64,000 bases of DNA from Janibacter sp. Soil728 (lineage in GTDB: Bacteria; Actinomycetota; Actinomycetes; Actinomycetales; Dermatophilaceae), in contig NZ_LMRZ01000003.1 in the NCBI RefSeq assembly GCF_001428305.1, forward strand, positions 476,308 through 540,307. Reading direction: 5' to 3'. The position numbers and the translations under genes were made by a program. Under the pieces are notes generated by a model. It was not told the DNA's origin and did not search any database. It was given only the letters and a program-made list of their open reading frames with translations. How positions within the stretch are numbered: the first letter of the stretch is position 1; every line of letters begins with the position of its first letter. Positions 20,823-30,749 of the stretch are shown here, one piece after another.

Positions 20823-22322
20823 ATGACCAACCTGGCGACCAATCTGGTCACCACCGCCCAGAACCACCCTGACTCGGTGGCCATCAAGCTCGACGACGCG
20901 GAGCTGACCTACGCGCAGCTGCACGGTCTCGCGGCCAAGGCGGCCGGCGCCCTGCGCGCTGCCGGTCTGCAGCCGGGCGATCGCGTCTCCCTGATCCTGC
21001 CCAATGTCCCGGCCTTCCCCGTCCTCTTCTACGGGACGCTGCTCGCCGGCGGCATCGTCGTGCCGATGAACCCGCTGCTCAAGGGCCAGGAGATCGAGTA
21101 CTTCTACAACGACTCCGGCGCGAAGTTCTCCTTCGTCTGGGGCGACTTCGCTGCCGAGGCGCACATCGGGGCCGAGGGCACCTCGACCACGGTCATCACC
21201 TCAGGCCCGGTCGGCCCGAGCGAGGAGGACCTGCCGGCGGGCGAGCCGATCGCGACGCCACTCGAGCGTGCCGGCGACGACACCGCGGTCATCCTCTACA
21301 CGTCCGGCACGACCGGACGCCCCAAGGGCGCCGAGCTCACGCACGACAACCTCGACCTCAACGCCAAGCGGTCGGCCGAGGACATCATCAAGATCGCCCC
21401 CGGTGACGTCATCATGGGCTGCCTGCCGCTCTTCCACGTCTTCGGGCTGACCTGCGGGCTCGGCGCGGCCGTGCGCAGCGGCGCGACCCTGACGCTCGTC
21501 CCGCGCTTCGAGCCGGGCAAGGCCCTGGAGGTCATCGCCCGCGACAAGGTGACGATCTTCGAGGGCGTGCCGACGATGTACGGCGCGATGCTCCACCACC
21601 CGAGCGTCACCGAGACCGACACCTCGTCCCTGCGCACCTGCGTGTCGGGCGGCTCCTCGCTTCCCGGCGAGACGCTGCGCGAGTTCGAGGAGACCTTCAA
21701 GGTCAGCCTCCTCGAGGGCTACGGCCTGTCCGAGACCTCGCCCGTCGCGTCCTTCAACATGCTCGACCAGCCGACCAAGCCGGGCACCATCGGCCGCGCC
21801 ATCCCCGGCTGCGAGATGAAGCTGGTCGGGGACGACGGCAACGAGGTCGGCCCCGGCGAGGGTGTCGGCGAGATCGCGATCCGCGGCGACAACATCATGA
21901 AGGGCTACTGGGGCAACCCCGAGGCGACCGCCGAGGCGATCCCCGACGGTTGGTTCCGCAGCGGCGACATCGCGAGCGTCGACGAGGACGGCTACTACAC
22001 GATCGTCGACCGCAAGAAGGACCTCATCATCCGCGGCGGCATGAACGTCTACCCCCGCGAGGTCGAAGAGGTGCTCTACTCCCACCCCGACGTCCTCGAG
22101 TGCGCCGTCGTGGGCGTCCCGCACCCGGAGCTCGGCGAGGACATCGGCGCCGCCGTGTCCCTGCGCGAGGGCGCTGCGGCTGACACCGAGGAGATCAAGC
22201 AGTACGTCAAGGACCGGATCGCGGCCTACAAGTACCCGCGCACCGTGTGGGTCCTCGACGAGCTGCCCAAGGGCCCGACGGGCAAGATCCTCAAGCGGGA
22301 GATCCACGCCCCGTCCGCCTGA
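20823..22322 (+). CDS. Long-chain fatty acid-CoA ligase (AMP-forming)
   Basis: 499 residues. ANL superfamily: P-loop [13 protein letters not shown] (about 160-172), EGYGLSET (A5), the [12 protein letters not shown] hinge region, [11 protein letters not shown] (A8) and the catalytic Lys in PTGKILKRE. It activates a carboxylic acid, most likely a fatty acid, to its CoA thioester. Its start shows a GAGGAG Shine-Dalgarno before the ATG at 20823, so it is not leaderless. Nearby ETF, enoyl-CoA hydratase and thiolase genes fit a beta-oxidation role. The short ~500-residue form lacks the extra N-terminal region of FadD15-type enzymes. Confidence 0.9.
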   Translation: MTNLATNLVTTAQNHPDSVAIKLDDAELTYAQLHGLAAKAAGALRAAGLQPGDRVSLILPNVPAFPVLFYGTLLAGGIVVPMNPLLKGQEIEYFYNDSGAKFSFVWGDFAAEAHIGAEGTSTTVITSGPVGPSEEDLPAGEPIATPLERAGDDTAVILYTSGTTGRPKGAELTHDNLDLNAKRSAEDIIKIAPGDVIMGCLPLFHVFGLTCGLGAAVRSGATLTLVPRFEPGKALEVIARDKVTIFEGVPTMYGAMLHHPSVTETDTSSLRTCVSGGSSLPGETLREFEETFKVSLLEGYGLSETSPVASFNMLDQPTKPGTIGRAIPGCEMKLVGDDGNEVGPGEGVGEIAIRGDNIMKGYWGNPEATAEAIPDGWFRSGDIASVDEDGYYTIVDRKKDLIIRGGMNVYPREVEEVLYSHPDVLECAVVGVPHPELGEDIGAAVSLREGAAADTEEIKQYVKDRIAAYKYPRTVWVLDELPKGPTGKILKREIHAPSA

Positions 22323-22332
22323 GCGACCACGC

Positions 22333-22367
22333 TCCTGAGGAGGTTGCGAAGCAACCGTCTCGAAGGG
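22333..22367. repeat. REP-like palindrome (TGAGGAG...CGTCTCGAAGGG type)
   Basis: The stem GGTTGC/GCAACC (22342-22347, 22351-22356) is framed by TCCTGAGGAG and CGTCTCGAAGGG. The same frame with a different stem occurs at 30677 and 58776. It resembles the extragenic palindromes common in actinobacteria. Confidence 0.8.
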
Positions 22368-22371
22368 CTGT

Positions 22372-22442
22372 GCACAAGAGGTCGTCCTGGTGCATCTGAT
22401 GGCTTCGTCCGCCACGGATCGCACGAGGACGACCTCTTGTGC
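22372..22442. repeat. Family C palindrome, copy 1 (bidirectional terminator position)
   Basis: Perfect 17 bp arms (22372-22388, 22426-22442; outer sequence GCACAAGAGGTCGTCCT) around 37 bp with partial symmetry. It sits between the acyl-CoA ligase and metE-like genes, which converge, and abuts the metE-like stop codon. The core ATGGCTTCGTCC...CACGG also appears at 53284. Confidence 0.8.
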
Positions 22443-23420
22443 TCACCCCACCGCCAGATCGGTGAGGGCGGCCGCCAGGTCGGTCGTCGTGCGCACCACC
22501 GACACGGCCGACGAAGGGGGGGGCCCCGCCAGTCCGCAGGTCGGCGTCACCACGAGGTCGCCCAGCGCAGCCATCGGCAGGCCGATCCGCTGCCAGGCAC
22601 CGACGAGCAGGTCACGGGCGGTCCGCCAGTCACCGCCGGTCGTCGGGACGGCACCGGCCCAGAGCACGACCCCGGCCTCGACGGCCTCGGCCAGCTGCTC
22701 CCAGCGGGCCCCGTCGATCAGGGAGATGTCGAGCGAGATCGCGCGGGCGCCGCTCTCCCGCAACAGCTGCACCGGCACCTCGCCGGCGCAGCAGTGCACG
22801 ACCGTCGGCCGCTCCCCCGCCGCGGCGAGCACCTCGCGCAGCCCGTCGCGCACCTCGGCGCGGTCGACGGCCCGCAGCCGCCCGTAGCCGGACTGGGTGG
22901 GCAGACGGCCCTCGAGCACGGCAGGCAGGCCCGGCTCGTCGATCTGGACGACGAGGTCGGCGCCGGGGACGAGCCGCTCGACGTCGGCGATGTGCGAGCG
23001 CAGTCCCTCCGCGAGCGAGCCCGCGAGGTCGCGCCGGGCACCGTGGTCGGCGACGGCTCGCTCACCGCGCGCCAGCTCGATGCTCGCGCCGAGCGTCCAC
23101 GGGCCGGTGACCTGGACCTTGAGCGGGCCGGTCCATCCGTCGTAGGCCTCGGCGAGCTCGTCGAGGTCCTCGCGCAGGAAGGCGGCGGCCCTCCCTTCGT
23201 CCTTGCCGGGACGGTCGGCGAAGCGCCACCCGTAGGGCTGGGTCTCCACGTGCAGGCCCTCGAGCAGGGCCGCCGCACGGCCGACCATGTCGGCGCCGAC
23301 GCCGCGTGCCGGCAGCTCGGGCAGGTGCGGGACGCCGTCGCCGAGCAGGTCGCGGACGGCGACGACGGCCTCGCGCGGTCGCGTGCCGGGCCAGGAGCCG
23401 ACGCCGGACGCGCGCGTCAC
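22443..23420 (-). CDS. MetE C-terminal-like methionine synthase family protein
   Basis: 325 residues, corresponding only to the catalytic C-terminal barrel of cobalamin-independent methionine synthase. Zinc ligands are present as VHCC (His and Cys two apart) and a late TPTCGLAG Cys. The N-terminal half that binds folate in MetE is absent, as in the short actinobacterial homologs next to ligA/mnmA (Rv3015c-type, from memory), whose methyl donor is unknown. GTG 23420 overlaps the mnmA stop (GTGA). Third gene of iscS-mnmA-metE-like. Confidence 0.85.
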   Translation of the reverse strand: MTRASGVGSWPGTRPREAVVAVRDLLGDGVPHLPELPARGVGADMVGRAAALLEGLHVETQPYGWRFADRPGKDEGRAAAFLREDLDELAEAYDGWTGPLKVQVTGPWTLGASIELARGERAVADHGARRDLAGSLAEGLRSHIADVERLVPGADLVVQIDEPGLPAVLEGRLPTQSGYGRLRAVDRAEVRDGLREVLAAAGERPTVVHCCAGEVPVQLLRESGARAISLDISLIDGARWEQLAEAVEAGVVLWAGAVPTTGGDWRTARDLLVGAWQRIGLPMAALGDLVVTPTCGLAGPPPSSAVSVVRTTTDLAAALTDLAVG

Positions 23421-24595
23421 TGAGCCCCCGCCTCGCTGGTTGAAGGTGTACGCGCTGACGATTCGTCGGCGGGTGCACCTCCACCCGGCATGGAGGGAGC
23501 ACGCGCAGCGCGGCCGGCGCGGGCGATCGTGCCCGACCCGACGACCCGGGTGCCGTCGTAGAGGACGATCGACTGCCCGGGAGCGGCACCGCGCACGGCG
23601 CTGTCGAGGCGGACGACGAGGCGCGCGTCGCTCCCTTCGCCCATCACCTCGGCGGTGGCGGGGATCTCCTCGCCGTGCGCGCGGATCTGTGCGCCGAGCC
23701 GGTGGCGGCCCGACGCCGCGGGACCGCACCAGCGCACGTGGTCGGCCTCGATCTCGTCGGCCCCGAGCAGGTCGGCGGTGCCGATGAAGACCCGGTTGGT
23801 CTCGGCCTCGACCCTGGTCACGTAGCGCGGCTGCCCGTCGAGGTCCGAGCGGTCCAGCCCGAGGCCGCGCCGCTGGCCGACCGTGAACCCGTAGGCGCCG
23901 CGGTGCCCGCCGACGACCTCGCCGGAGCCCTCGTCGACGATCTCGCCGTCCTGCTCACCGAGGCGCTGCGTCAGCCAGCCGCGGGTGTCGCCGTCGGAGA
24001 TGAAGCAGATGTCGTGGGAGTCGGGCTTCTTGGCCACGGCGAAGCCGCGCTCGGCGGCCTCCTCGCGGATCTGCGGCTTGGACGTGTCGCCGAGCGGGAA
24101 GAAGGCGCGCGCCAGCTGCTCCTCGTCGAGCACCCCGAGGACATAGGACTGGTCCTTGGCCATGTCGACGGCCCGGTGCAGCTCACGCCCGTGCGGCCCG
24201 TCGACGATCTGGGCGTAGTGGCCGGTCGCGACCGCGTCGAAGCCGAGCGCGAGCGCCTTGTCGAGCAGGGCGGCGAACTTGATCTTCTCGTTGCAGCGCA
24301 GGCAGGGGTTGGGGGTGCGGCCGGCCTGGTACTCGGCGACGAAGTCCTCGACGACGTCCCGGGCGAAGGGAGTGGCCATGTCCCACACGTAGAAGGGGAT
24401 GCCGAGCCGGTCGGCGACGCGACGCGCGTCACCGGCGTCCTCGATGGTGCAGCAGCCGCGGGCGCCCTCGCGCAGGGTCTTGGCGTTCTTGGCCAGGGCG
24501 AGGTGCACGCCGACGACCTCGTGGCCTGCCTCGATCATCCGGGAGGCAGCGACGGCGGAGTCGACGCCCCCGCTCATGGCGGCGACGACGCGCAT
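23417..24595 (-). CDS. mnmA: tRNA-specific 2-thiouridylase
   Basis: 392 residues. PP-loop SGGVDSAVA at the N-terminus, the NPCLRCN catalytic Cys, the second Cys in [10 protein letters not shown], and a C-terminal beta-barrel domain. It makes s2U34 in tRNA(Lys/Glu/Gln) using sulfur from a cysteine desulfurase. The ATG at 24595 overlaps the IscS-type stop by one base (TGATG), so sulfur donor and acceptor enzymes are coupled. The last ~25 residues are a low-complexity tail beyond the usual end. Confidence 0.96.
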   Translation of the reverse strand: MRVVAAMSGGVDSAVAASRMIEAGHEVVGVHLALAKNAKTLREGARGCCTIEDAGDARRVADRLGIPFYVWDMATPFARDVVEDFVAEYQAGRTPNPCLRCNEKIKFAALLDKALALGFDAVATGHYAQIVDGPHGRELHRAVDMAKDQSYVLGVLDEEQLARAFFPLGDTSKPQIREEAAERGFAVAKKPDSHDICFISDGDTRGWLTQRLGEQDGEIVDEGSGEVVGGHRGAYGFTVGQRRGLGLDRSDLDGQPRYVTRVEAETNRVFIGTADLLGADEIEADHVRWCGPAASGRHRLGAQIRAHGEEIPATAEVMGEGSDARLVVRLDSAVRGAAPGQSIVLYDGTRVVGSGTIARAGRAARAPSMPGGGAPADESSARTPSTSEAGAQ

Positions 24596-25779
24596 CAGGC
24601 GGCCCCGCTGGCCCGCCGGGCTCGGGTGACGGCCTCGGGGAGGGCGGCGAGCACGGCGTCGACGTCGGCCTGCGTGGAGGTCCAGCCGAAGGAGACGCGA
24701 AGGGAGCCCCTCGCCTCCTCCTCGGAGCGTCCCATCGCGAGGACGACGTGGGAGGGCTGCGGGATCCCCGCCTGGCAGGCGGAGCCGGTGGAGACGGCGA
24801 CGTCGGCGGCGTCGAGCAGGTAGAGCATCGAGTCGCCCTCGCAGCCGGGGATGGTGATGTGGGCATTGCCGGGCAGGCGGGTCGTGATGTCGCCGGCCTC
24901 CCAGCAGCCGGTCACGCGGATGCCCAGGTCGAGCGCCTGGGTGCCGGCGAGGAATCGGTCGCGCAGTGCGCCGACGCGCTCGGCCTCGGCCTCGCGGTGC
25001 TCGACGGCCTCGGTGAGCGCGACGGCGAAGGCACGGATCGCCGGGGTGTCGAGGGTGCCGGAGCGGATGCCCCGCTCCTGCCCGCCACCGTGGCTCAGGG
25101 CGACGAGCCGCGCATCGCGCTTGGCCACCAGGGCACCGATGCCGATCGGCCCGCCGAGCTTGTGCGCGCTGACGCTCATCAGGTCGACGCCGCTCGCGGC
25201 GAAGTCCACGGGCAGGTGACCGGCCGCCTGCACCGCGTCGGTGTGGAAGGCGAGTCCGTGCTCGTGGGCGATCTGCGCCATGGAGGCGACGTCCTGGACG
25301 GTCCCGACCTCGTTGTTGGCCCACATGACCGAGACCAGGCCGACGGTGGACGCGTCCTCCTCGATCGCGGCCCGCACGGCGTCGGGCTTGACGGTGCCGC
25401 ACTCCCCCGGCGCGACGAAGGTAGCCCGGGCACCCTCGTGCTCGACCGCGTGGTCGACGACGTCGAGGACGGCGTGGTGCTCGACACCGCTGACGACGAC
25501 GCGGGAGCGTCGGGGGTCGGCCGCCCGCGCGGCCCGCAGGCTGCCGGTGATCGCGAGGTTGTCGGACTCGGTCCCGCCGGAGGTGAAGAGGATCTCGCTC
25601 GGTCGCGCACCCAGCGCGGCAGCGATGCGCTCACGCGACTCCTCGACGACCCGGCGCGCGTCGCGGCCGGGACCGTGCAGGCTCGAGGCGTTGCCGGTGA
25701 TCGCCAGCTGCTCGACCATCGCCTCCCGGGCGGCCGGGGTCATGGGCGTGGTCGCCGCGTGGTCGAGATAGGTGGTCAT
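24595..25779 (-). CDS. iscS: Cysteine desulfurase (IscS/NifS type)
   Basis: 394 residues. PLP enzyme with the Schiff-base Lys in SAHKLGGP and the catalytic Cys in [10 protein letters not shown]; the N-terminus is [12 protein letters not shown]. It takes sulfur from cysteine and passes it to MnmA encoded next. Three start codons lie in a row (ATG-GTG-ATG). The third, ATG 25779, is exactly 7 nt after TAGACT and is chosen. Confidence 0.95.
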   Translation of the reverse strand: MTTYLDHAATTPMTPAAREAMVEQLAITGNASSLHGPGRDARRVVEESRERIAAALGARPSEILFTSGGTESDNLAITGSLRAARAADPRRSRVVVSGVEHHAVLDVVDHAVEHEGARATFVAPGECGTVKPDAVRAAIEEDASTVGLVSVMWANNEVGTVQDVASMAQIAHEHGLAFHTDAVQAAGHLPVDFAASGVDLMSVSAHKLGGPIGIGALVAKRDARLVALSHGGGQERGIRSGTLDTPAIRAFAVALTEAVEHREAEAERVGALRDRFLAGTQALDLGIRVTGCWEAGDITTRLPGNAHITIPGCEGDSMLYLLDAADVAVSTGSACQAGIPQPSHVVLAMGRSEEEARGSLRVSFGWTSTQADVDAVLAALPEAVTRARRASGAA

Positions 25780-25786
25780 CACCATG

Positions 25787-25792
25787 AGTCTA
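25787..25792 (-). promoter_or_regulatory. Leaderless -10 box TAGACT of iscS-mnmA-metE-like
   Basis: Minus-strand TAGACT, 7 nt from ATG 25779. If the transcript starts at the upstream ATG-GTG codons instead, it would have a 0-6 nt leader. Confidence 0.55.
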
Positions 25793-25946
25793 CGAGCCGG
25801 GATCCGGAAACATTCCGCCCACGGCGGTCGGACACCCCTGCGCGGCTCTCGCTGCCCGTGAGCCTCCCCCCTTCGCCTGACGGGAATGACTCCGGTCTCT
25901 GGCAGGTTTGCCTGCAGGATGCACGAAACACGCGAAGGGGGTGCCG

Positions 25947-27398
25947 GTGGCGACCGAGCCGAGTGGGGTCGTGGATGACACCGCGATCCCGAGCGCCCAG
26001 CGCTGGCGGATCCTGGCGGTCCTGCTCGTCGCCATCTTCATGTCGTTGGTCGGCGTGAGCATCGTCAACGTCGCCATCCCCTCGATCCAGCACGGCCTCG
26101 ACGCCAGCGACTCCGACGTGCAGTGGGTCCTGTCGGGGTACGCGCTGACCTTCGGCGTCGTCCTCGTCGCCGGAGGCCGTGCCGGTGACCTGCTGGGGCG
26201 CGGCGGGCTCTTCGTCATCGGCGCCACGATCTTCACCGTCGCGTCGGTCGGCGCAGGACTCGCTCCCGGCGCCAACTCCCTCAACGCCGCCCGGTTCGTG
26301 CAGGGAGTCGGGTCGGGACTGCTCAACCCGCAGGGCATCGGGATGATCCAGCAGTACTTCCGGGGCGCCGATCGGGCGCGGGCCTTCGGCGCCTTCGGCA
26401 GTGTCGTCGGCGTGGCCGTCGGGATCGGACCCGTCATCGGCGGTCTGCTCATCGAGCTCGGCGGGAGCGAGATCGGCTGGCGGCTCACCTTCCTCGTCAA
26501 CGTGCCGGTGGGCGTGCTGTGCATCGTGCTCGCCTTCCTGTGGTTCCCCAAGCCGTTGCTGAGTCGTCCCGTCGCGGTCGAGGGACAGCGTGCCCACGGG
26601 TGGCGCTCGCTCGACCCCGTGGGTTCGCTCCTCCTGGGTCTCGCGGTGCTGGCGACGATGCTGCCCTTCGTCGAAGGGGGGTCCTCACCGCTCTTCTGGC
26701 TCACCCTGCCCGTCGGGCTGGCTCTGGCGTGGGCGTGGGTGCGCTGGGAACGGCACCACCGGGCGACCGGTGGCACCCCCATGGTCGACCTGGGGATCTT
26801 CTCCATCCGCAGCTTCACCCAGGGCAGCATCATCGCGCTGCTCTACTTCCTCGGGATGACGAGCATCTGGGTCCTCGTGGCCCTGTACCTGCAGGACGGC
26901 ACGGGCAAGAGCGCCCTGCAGGCGGGGCTCGTCGGGGTCCCGTCGGCGATCCTCGCCGCGCTCGCCTCCGGCTGGGCGGGACGCAATGTGCCCCGGTACG
27001 GCCACCGGATCATCATCGGCGGTCTCGTCCTGGCCCTCATCGGCGTCACGTCGAGCATCGTCGTCGTGCTCCTGCAGGCGGGCGGCCACGTGAGCGAGTG
27101 GTGGCTGCTGCTCACCCTCGCCTTCGTCGGTGCGGCCCAGGGCGCGGTGATCAGCCCCAACCAGGCGCTGGCCCTCGAGGAGGTTCCGCTCGCCTACGCC
27201 GGCAGCTCCGGCGCCGTGATGCAGACCGGTCAGCGGATCGGGACCTCGATCGGCATCGCTGTCATCACCTCGGTGGCCTTTGCCACCCTCGCCGTGAGCA
27301 GCTGGCCGGTGGCGATGGCCACGAGCTTCGGGGTGATCCTGCTGGTCGTCCTCGTGGCGCTCGCCGTGGCGGTCAAGGACCAGCGCGACCGTCGCTGA
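25947..27398 (+). CDS. MFS drug/efflux transporter, DHA2 (14-helix) type
   Basis: 483 residues with about 14 hydrophobic helices. Motif A appears as GGRAGDLLGRGG in the loop after helix 2, and the motif-C-like GPVIGGLLIEL lies in helix 5, typical of proton-coupled EmrB/QacA exporters. Substrate unknown. GTG 25947 is preferred because a GAAGGGGG Shine-Dalgarno-like run lies 6 nt upstream; GTG 25941 is possible. There is no adjacent TetR gene, so local regulation is not evident. Convergent with the M15-like gene across two strong hairpins. Confidence 0.85.
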   Translation: MATEPSGVVDDTAIPSAQRWRILAVLLVAIFMSLVGVSIVNVAIPSIQHGLDASDSDVQWVLSGYALTFGVVLVAGGRAGDLLGRGGLFVIGATIFTVASVGAGLAPGANSLNAARFVQGVGSGLLNPQGIGMIQQYFRGADRARAFGAFGSVVGVAVGIGPVIGGLLIELGGSEIGWRLTFLVNVPVGVLCIVLAFLWFPKPLLSRPVAVEGQRAHGWRSLDPVGSLLLGLAVLATMLPFVEGGSSPLFWLTLPVGLALAWAWVRWERHHRATGGTPMVDLGIFSIRSFTQGSIIALLYFLGMTSIWVLVALYLQDGTGKSALQAGLVGVPSAILAALASGWAGRNVPRYGHRIIIGGLVLALIGVTSSIVVVLLQAGGHVSEWWLLLTLAFVGAAQGAVISPNQALALEEVPLAYAGSSGAVMQTGQRIGTSIGIAVITSVAFATLAVSSWPVAMATSFGVILLVVLVALAVAVKDQRDRR

Positions 27399-27472
27399 GC
27401 GGGACGATCGCTGGGCCCGCCCCCTTCGCCCCCTCCCCTCGCCCGCCCCCCGTCCGCCCCCTCCCCCGTCCG

Positions 27473-27560
27473 CACAAACTGTGGCTGGCCGCACCTTCGA
27501 AGGTCAGCCACACCACGTGCTGTGGCTGACCACCGCCGATGTGGCCAGCCACAGTTTGTG
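27473..27560. repeat. Four-arm nested palindrome
   Basis: Outer perfect 18 bp arms (27473-27490, 27543-27560) enclose perfect 11 bp arms (27502-27512, 27521-27531). All four arms carry GTGGCTGRCC or its complement, alternating every 20-21 bp. It lies between convergent genes. Confidence 0.85.
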
Positions 27561-27582
27561 AGCGGGGGGACGGGGACGACGA

Positions 27583-27614
27583 AGGCCCCGCCACGCGGGT
27601 GCGTGGCGGGGCCT
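27583..27614. terminator. GC-rich intrinsic terminator hairpin
   Basis: Perfect 14 bp stem (AGGCCCCGCCACGC) with a GGGT loop, 15 bp past the stop of the M15-like gene. Confidence 0.8.
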
Positions 27615-27628
27615 GAGTGCGGCTGGTG

Positions 27629-28558
27629 TCAGTTGACCGACACGTGCACGTGGTCGTAGTGGTTCTGCGTCGGGCTACCGCGGTCCGACATCATCTTGGA
27701 GGTCCCGTTGGGGAACCAGATGCGCTGCTGCCAGATGATGTACTTGATGTTGAGGCTGCCGGCATTCTGCTGCAGCCAGGAGTTGACCTGGTCCCCGCGG
27801 GAGCCCGTGACCATGATGTCGACGGCGTTGCCGCTGCCGTGGTCGCCCGGGTCACCGGCGCGGAAGCCACCGATGTTGGTCATGTCGGGGAACTGGGTGC
27901 GCACGGCCGAGTAGACCTTCTGCGCGTTGGGGCCCAGGCCGAGAGCCGCACCCTGCGAGGCGTAGTTGCTGGTGTTGACCGAGCTGCTCGGCGCCTGCGT
28001 CGGCTCCGGGGCGCTGCTGGCAGTGCTCTCCGGCTGGACGCTCTCGCGCTCCGAGCTGCGCGAGGTCTGCTCGGGCGCCTGGCTGTCGCTCGACCGCGGG
28101 TCCGCGGTCGTGTCCGGCTCCTCGACCGGCTGCTCCACCGGCTCGGGCTTCGGCTTGGGCTTGGGCTTGGGCTTCAGCTTCACGACCGGGTCGACGGCCA
28201 GGGCCCCGGCCGTGTCATGCACGTCCTTGGCCGTGGTCCCCGTCGGAGCGGTGACGGCCGCGGCGGCGCGGGAGGTCGAGCGCGATGCGGCGGGGTCACC
28301 CGCACGGTCGCCGAGGAGCTCGGTGACCGTGGCGCTGTCAGCGCTGAACGAGGCGAGGTCCGTCGAGGTCGCGGTGTCCGCGGCCGAGCTCGGGGCGATG
28401 ACGAAGGCGCCGGACCCCAGGACGATGCCGACACCGGCGACGGTCTTGGCTGCCGCACGGGCGCCGTTGGCGCTGGCCGAGGACGGCAGGCTGCCCAGGC
28501 GGGCGAAGGGGCTGCGACGGCTGGTGCCGTGGCGGCTGACGTAACGGGACGTGCTCAC
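27629..28558 (-). CDS. Secreted protein with M15-like zinc peptidase domain
   Basis: 309 residues from GTG 28558. N-terminal twin-basic and hydrophobic segment (VAGVGIVLGSGAFVIAP) reads as an export signal. A long Ser/Thr/Pro/Glu-rich linker with a KPKPKPKPKPEP run (about 135-150) follows. The C-terminal ~110 residues end in HYDHVHVSVN and contain DHGSGNAVD, the His-x6-Asp and His-x-His pattern of M15/VanY-like metallopeptidases. It is likely a cell-wall-associated hydrolase acting after crossing the wall-spanning linker. A TATGGT -10 lies near 28608-28613, giving a ~50 nt leader with a GAGGT ribosome site. I looked for a c-di-AMP riboswitch there and saw none. Confidence 0.75.
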   Translation of the reverse strand: MSTSRYVSRHGTSRRSPFARLGSLPSSASANGARAAAKTVAGVGIVLGSGAFVIAPSSAADTATSTDLASFSADSATVTELLGDRAGDPAASRSTSRAAAAVTAPTGTTAKDVHDTAGALAVDPVVKLKPKPKPKPKPEPVEQPVEEPDTTADPRSSDSQAPEQTSRSSERESVQPESTASSAPEPTQAPSSSVNTSNYASQGAALGLGPNAQKVYSAVRTQFPDMTNIGGFRAGDPGDHGSGNAVDIMVTGSRGDQVNSWLQQNAGSLNIKYIIWQQRIWFPNGTSKMMSDRGSPTQNHYDHVHVSVN

Positions 28559-28700
28559 GCGAGACCTCAAAGCATTGAAAACAGGGACTGGCCTCACGGC
28601 CACGCACACCATAGCGAGATCTTCAGGCCAAAGTCACGTTTTGGTAAAGGGAGTGCAGGGAGACCTCGCTCACGCTGGCTCGCAGCCGCACTGACCGGGA

Positions 28701-28752
28701 CCTGACGAAGGGGAGGTCAGCACCCGAGGGCGCCGACCTCCCCTTCGTCAGG
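28701..28752 (-). terminator. Terminator of etfBA made of an inverted CGAAGGGGAGG pair
   Basis: Perfect 18 bp stem (28701-28718, 28735-28752; arm CCTGACGAAGGGGAGGTC) with a 16 nt loop, 13 bp past the EtfA stop. Confidence 0.8.
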
Positions 28753-28764
28753 AAGGACCGAGGG

Positions 28765-29706
28765 TCACTTGCCCTTGACGGTCTCCGTGGCCTGCGGCAG
28801 GACGGTGAAGAGGTCACCGACGACTCCGAAGTCGACGAGCTCGAAGATCGGGGCCTCCTCGTCCTTGTTGATCGCGACGATCGTCTTGGACGTCTGCATG
28901 CCGGCGCGGTGCTGGATCGCACCGGAGATGCCCGCTGCCACGTACAGCTGCGGGGAGACCTGCTTGCCGGTCTGCCCGACCTGCGAGCTGTGCGGGTACC
29001 ACCCAGCGTCCACCGCGGCGCGCGAGGCGCCGACAGCGGCACCGAGGGAGTCCGCGAAGGCCTCGACCGGGCTGAAGTCGCCACCGGTGCCACGGCCACC
29101 GGAGACGACGATGGCCGCCTCGGTGAGCTCGGGACGACCAGAGGCCTTCTTCGGCTCGGACGCGGTGATCTTGGACGCCTTGGCGCTGTCGGAGAAGCTC
29201 ACGGAGAGCTCCTCGAAGGAACCAGCACCATTGGCCTGCTCGGGCGCAGCGGAGTTGGGCTTGACGCAGATGATCGGCGTGCCCTTGGAGACCTTCGCCT
29301 CGACGCTGTAGCTGCCGGCGAAGACCGACTGGGTGGTGACCGGACCGGCCTGGACGTCGACGACGTCGGTCAGCAGACCCGACTCCGTCTTGACGGCCAG
29401 ACGCGCACCGATCTCCTTGCCGGCGGCGTTGCTCGGGATGAGCACCGCAGCGGGCTGCTTCTCGGCGACCAGCTGCGCGAGGACCTCGGCCTGGGGGGCG
29501 ACGAGGTGCTCGAGAGCGGCCGGGTCGGAGACTGCGTAGATCTTGTCGGCGCCGTAGCGCGCGAGCAGGTCCTTGGCGGTCTCGGCACCGGGGCCGATGA
29601 AGACGGCAGACGGCTCACCCAGACGACGGGCGATGGTCAGCATCTCCGCGGCGGGCTTCTTCACCTCACCGTTTGCGTGGTCGATGAGGACGAGGACTTC
29701 AGCCAT
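28765..29706 (-). CDS. etfA: Electron transfer flavoprotein alpha subunit
   Basis: 313 residues. The N-terminal domain opens [15 protein letters not shown]. The C-terminal FAD domain carries [21 protein letters not shown] and [12 protein letters not shown], the standard EtfA flavin-binding motifs. With EtfB it takes electrons from acyl-CoA dehydrogenases. Shine-Dalgarno AAGGAG before ATG 29706, 31 bp after the EtfB stop. Followed by an 18 bp stem terminator. Confidence 0.97.
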   Translation of the reverse strand: MAEVLVLIDHANGEVKKPAAEMLTIARRLGEPSAVFIGPGAETAKDLLARYGADKIYAVSDPAALEHLVAPQAEVLAQLVAEKQPAAVLIPSNAAGKEIGARLAVKTESGLLTDVVDVQAGPVTTQSVFAGSYSVEAKVSKGTPIICVKPNSAAPEQANGAGSFEELSVSFSDSAKASKITASEPKKASGRPELTEAAIVVSGGRGTGGDFSPVEAFADSLGAAVGASRAAVDAGWYPHSSQVGQTGKQVSPQLYVAAGISGAIQHRAGMQTSKTIVAINKDEEAPIFELVDFGVVGDLFTVLPQATETVKGK

Positions 29707-29737
29707 GTTGTTGCTCCTTGATGTCCGGAGTCGTCAC

Positions 29738-30517
29738 TCAGACGAACTTGTTGGTGGTCAGGAACTCGGCGAGCTTGGTGCCGCCGTCACCCTCATCGGT
29801 GACGATGGTGCCCTGCTCGCGCGGAGGACGCTTGGTGGTCGCCACGACGGCGGTCGCCGCGTTGGCGAGGCCGACCTGGCCGGCGTCGACGCCGAGGTCG
29901 GCGAGGGTCCACTCCTCGACCGGCTTCTTCTTGGCGGCCATGATCCCCTTGAAGGAGGGGTAGCGCGGCTCGTTGATCTGGTCGGTGACCGAGATCAGTG
30001 CCGGGAGGGAGGCCTGGATGGTCTCGCTCGCGGTGTCGCCGTCACGGCGCATCGTGGCGACGCCACCATCGACGGACAGCTCGGAGGCGTAGGTGACCTG
30101 GGGCAGGCCGAGGCGCTCGGCGAGCATCGCCGGAACGACGCCCATGGTGCCGTCGGTGGATGCCATACCCGTGAGGACGATGTCCGGGGTACCGATCTTC
30201 TTGATGGCCTCGGCGAGGACGAGGGAGGTCGCGAGGGCGTCAGAGCCGGCAATCGCGTCGTCGCAGATGTGAACGCCCTTGTCGGCACCCATCTGGAGCG
30301 ACTTCTTGACGGCCTCGGCGGCGGCGGCGGGGCCGATGGTCAACACAGTGACCTCGCCCTCTCCGGCCTCGACGATCTGGAGGGCCTGCTCGACGGCGTA
30401 CTCGTCGAGCTCGGACAACAGACCATCCACACCTTCACGGTCGGTGGTGTTGTCCTCGTTGAATCCGCGGTCGGACTGTGCGTCCGGAACGTGCTTCACG
30501 CAGACGACGATATTCAT
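29738..30517 (-). CDS. etfB: Electron transfer flavoprotein beta subunit
   Basis: 259 residues. Opens MNIVVCVKHVPD and contains DEYAVEQALQIVE, LTGMASTDGTMGVVP (AMP/FAD site) and the C-terminal recognition-loop region. It forms the ETF heterodimer with the next gene and shuttles electrons in fatty-acid oxidation. The leader is about 20 nt with an AGGAAGAGGA ribosome site. The upstream 222 bp hold REP-like palindromes rather than a clear promoter. Confidence 0.97.
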   Translation of the reverse strand: MNIVVCVKHVPDAQSDRGFNEDNTTDREGVDGLLSELDEYAVEQALQIVEAGEGEVTVLTIGPAAAAEAVKKSLQMGADKGVHICDDAIAGSDALATSLVLAEAIKKIGTPDIVLTGMASTDGTMGVVPAMLAERLGLPQVTYASELSVDGGVATMRRDGDTASETIQASLPALISVTDQINEPRYPSFKGIMAAKKKPVEEWTLADLGVDAGQVGLANAATAVVATTKRPPREQGTIVTDEGDGGTKLAEFLTTNKFV

Positions 30518-30676
30518 CGGTGAATCGTCCTCTTCCTGGGTGAGGGGGCTGGGTACCGGGCGATCCTCTCAGCAGACGTGCGTTGTGGGCACGAACTGTG
30601 GGGAGGCTCCCAGTCCGCTCACGCTATCCATCGAGGCACTGGACCACCAAGGTGGCCCGGGGTGCCCTTCGACACA

Positions 30677-30749
30677 CCCTTCGAGACGCTTGCTGCGCAA
30701 GCTCCTCAGGGAGCGGTGGTGACGCCCTGCGCAAGCTCCTCAGGGAGCG
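30677..30749. repeat. REP-like palindrome plus a partial second copy
   Basis: 30677-30712 reads, on the minus strand, as CCTGAGGAG, stem GCTTG/CAAGC, CGTCTCGAAGGG, the same frame as 22333. A 23 bp piece (CTGCGCAAGCTCCTCAGGGA) recurs at 30727-30749, and this second piece contains the stop codon of the NIF3-insert gene. Confidence 0.8.

Noticed and set aside
28559..28764. Possible c-di-AMP riboswitch ahead of the M15-like cell-wall gene
   Set aside because: The leader is only about 50 nt from the likely TATGGT box, and the conserved riboswitch motifs are not seen. The upstream hairpin is the etfA terminator.
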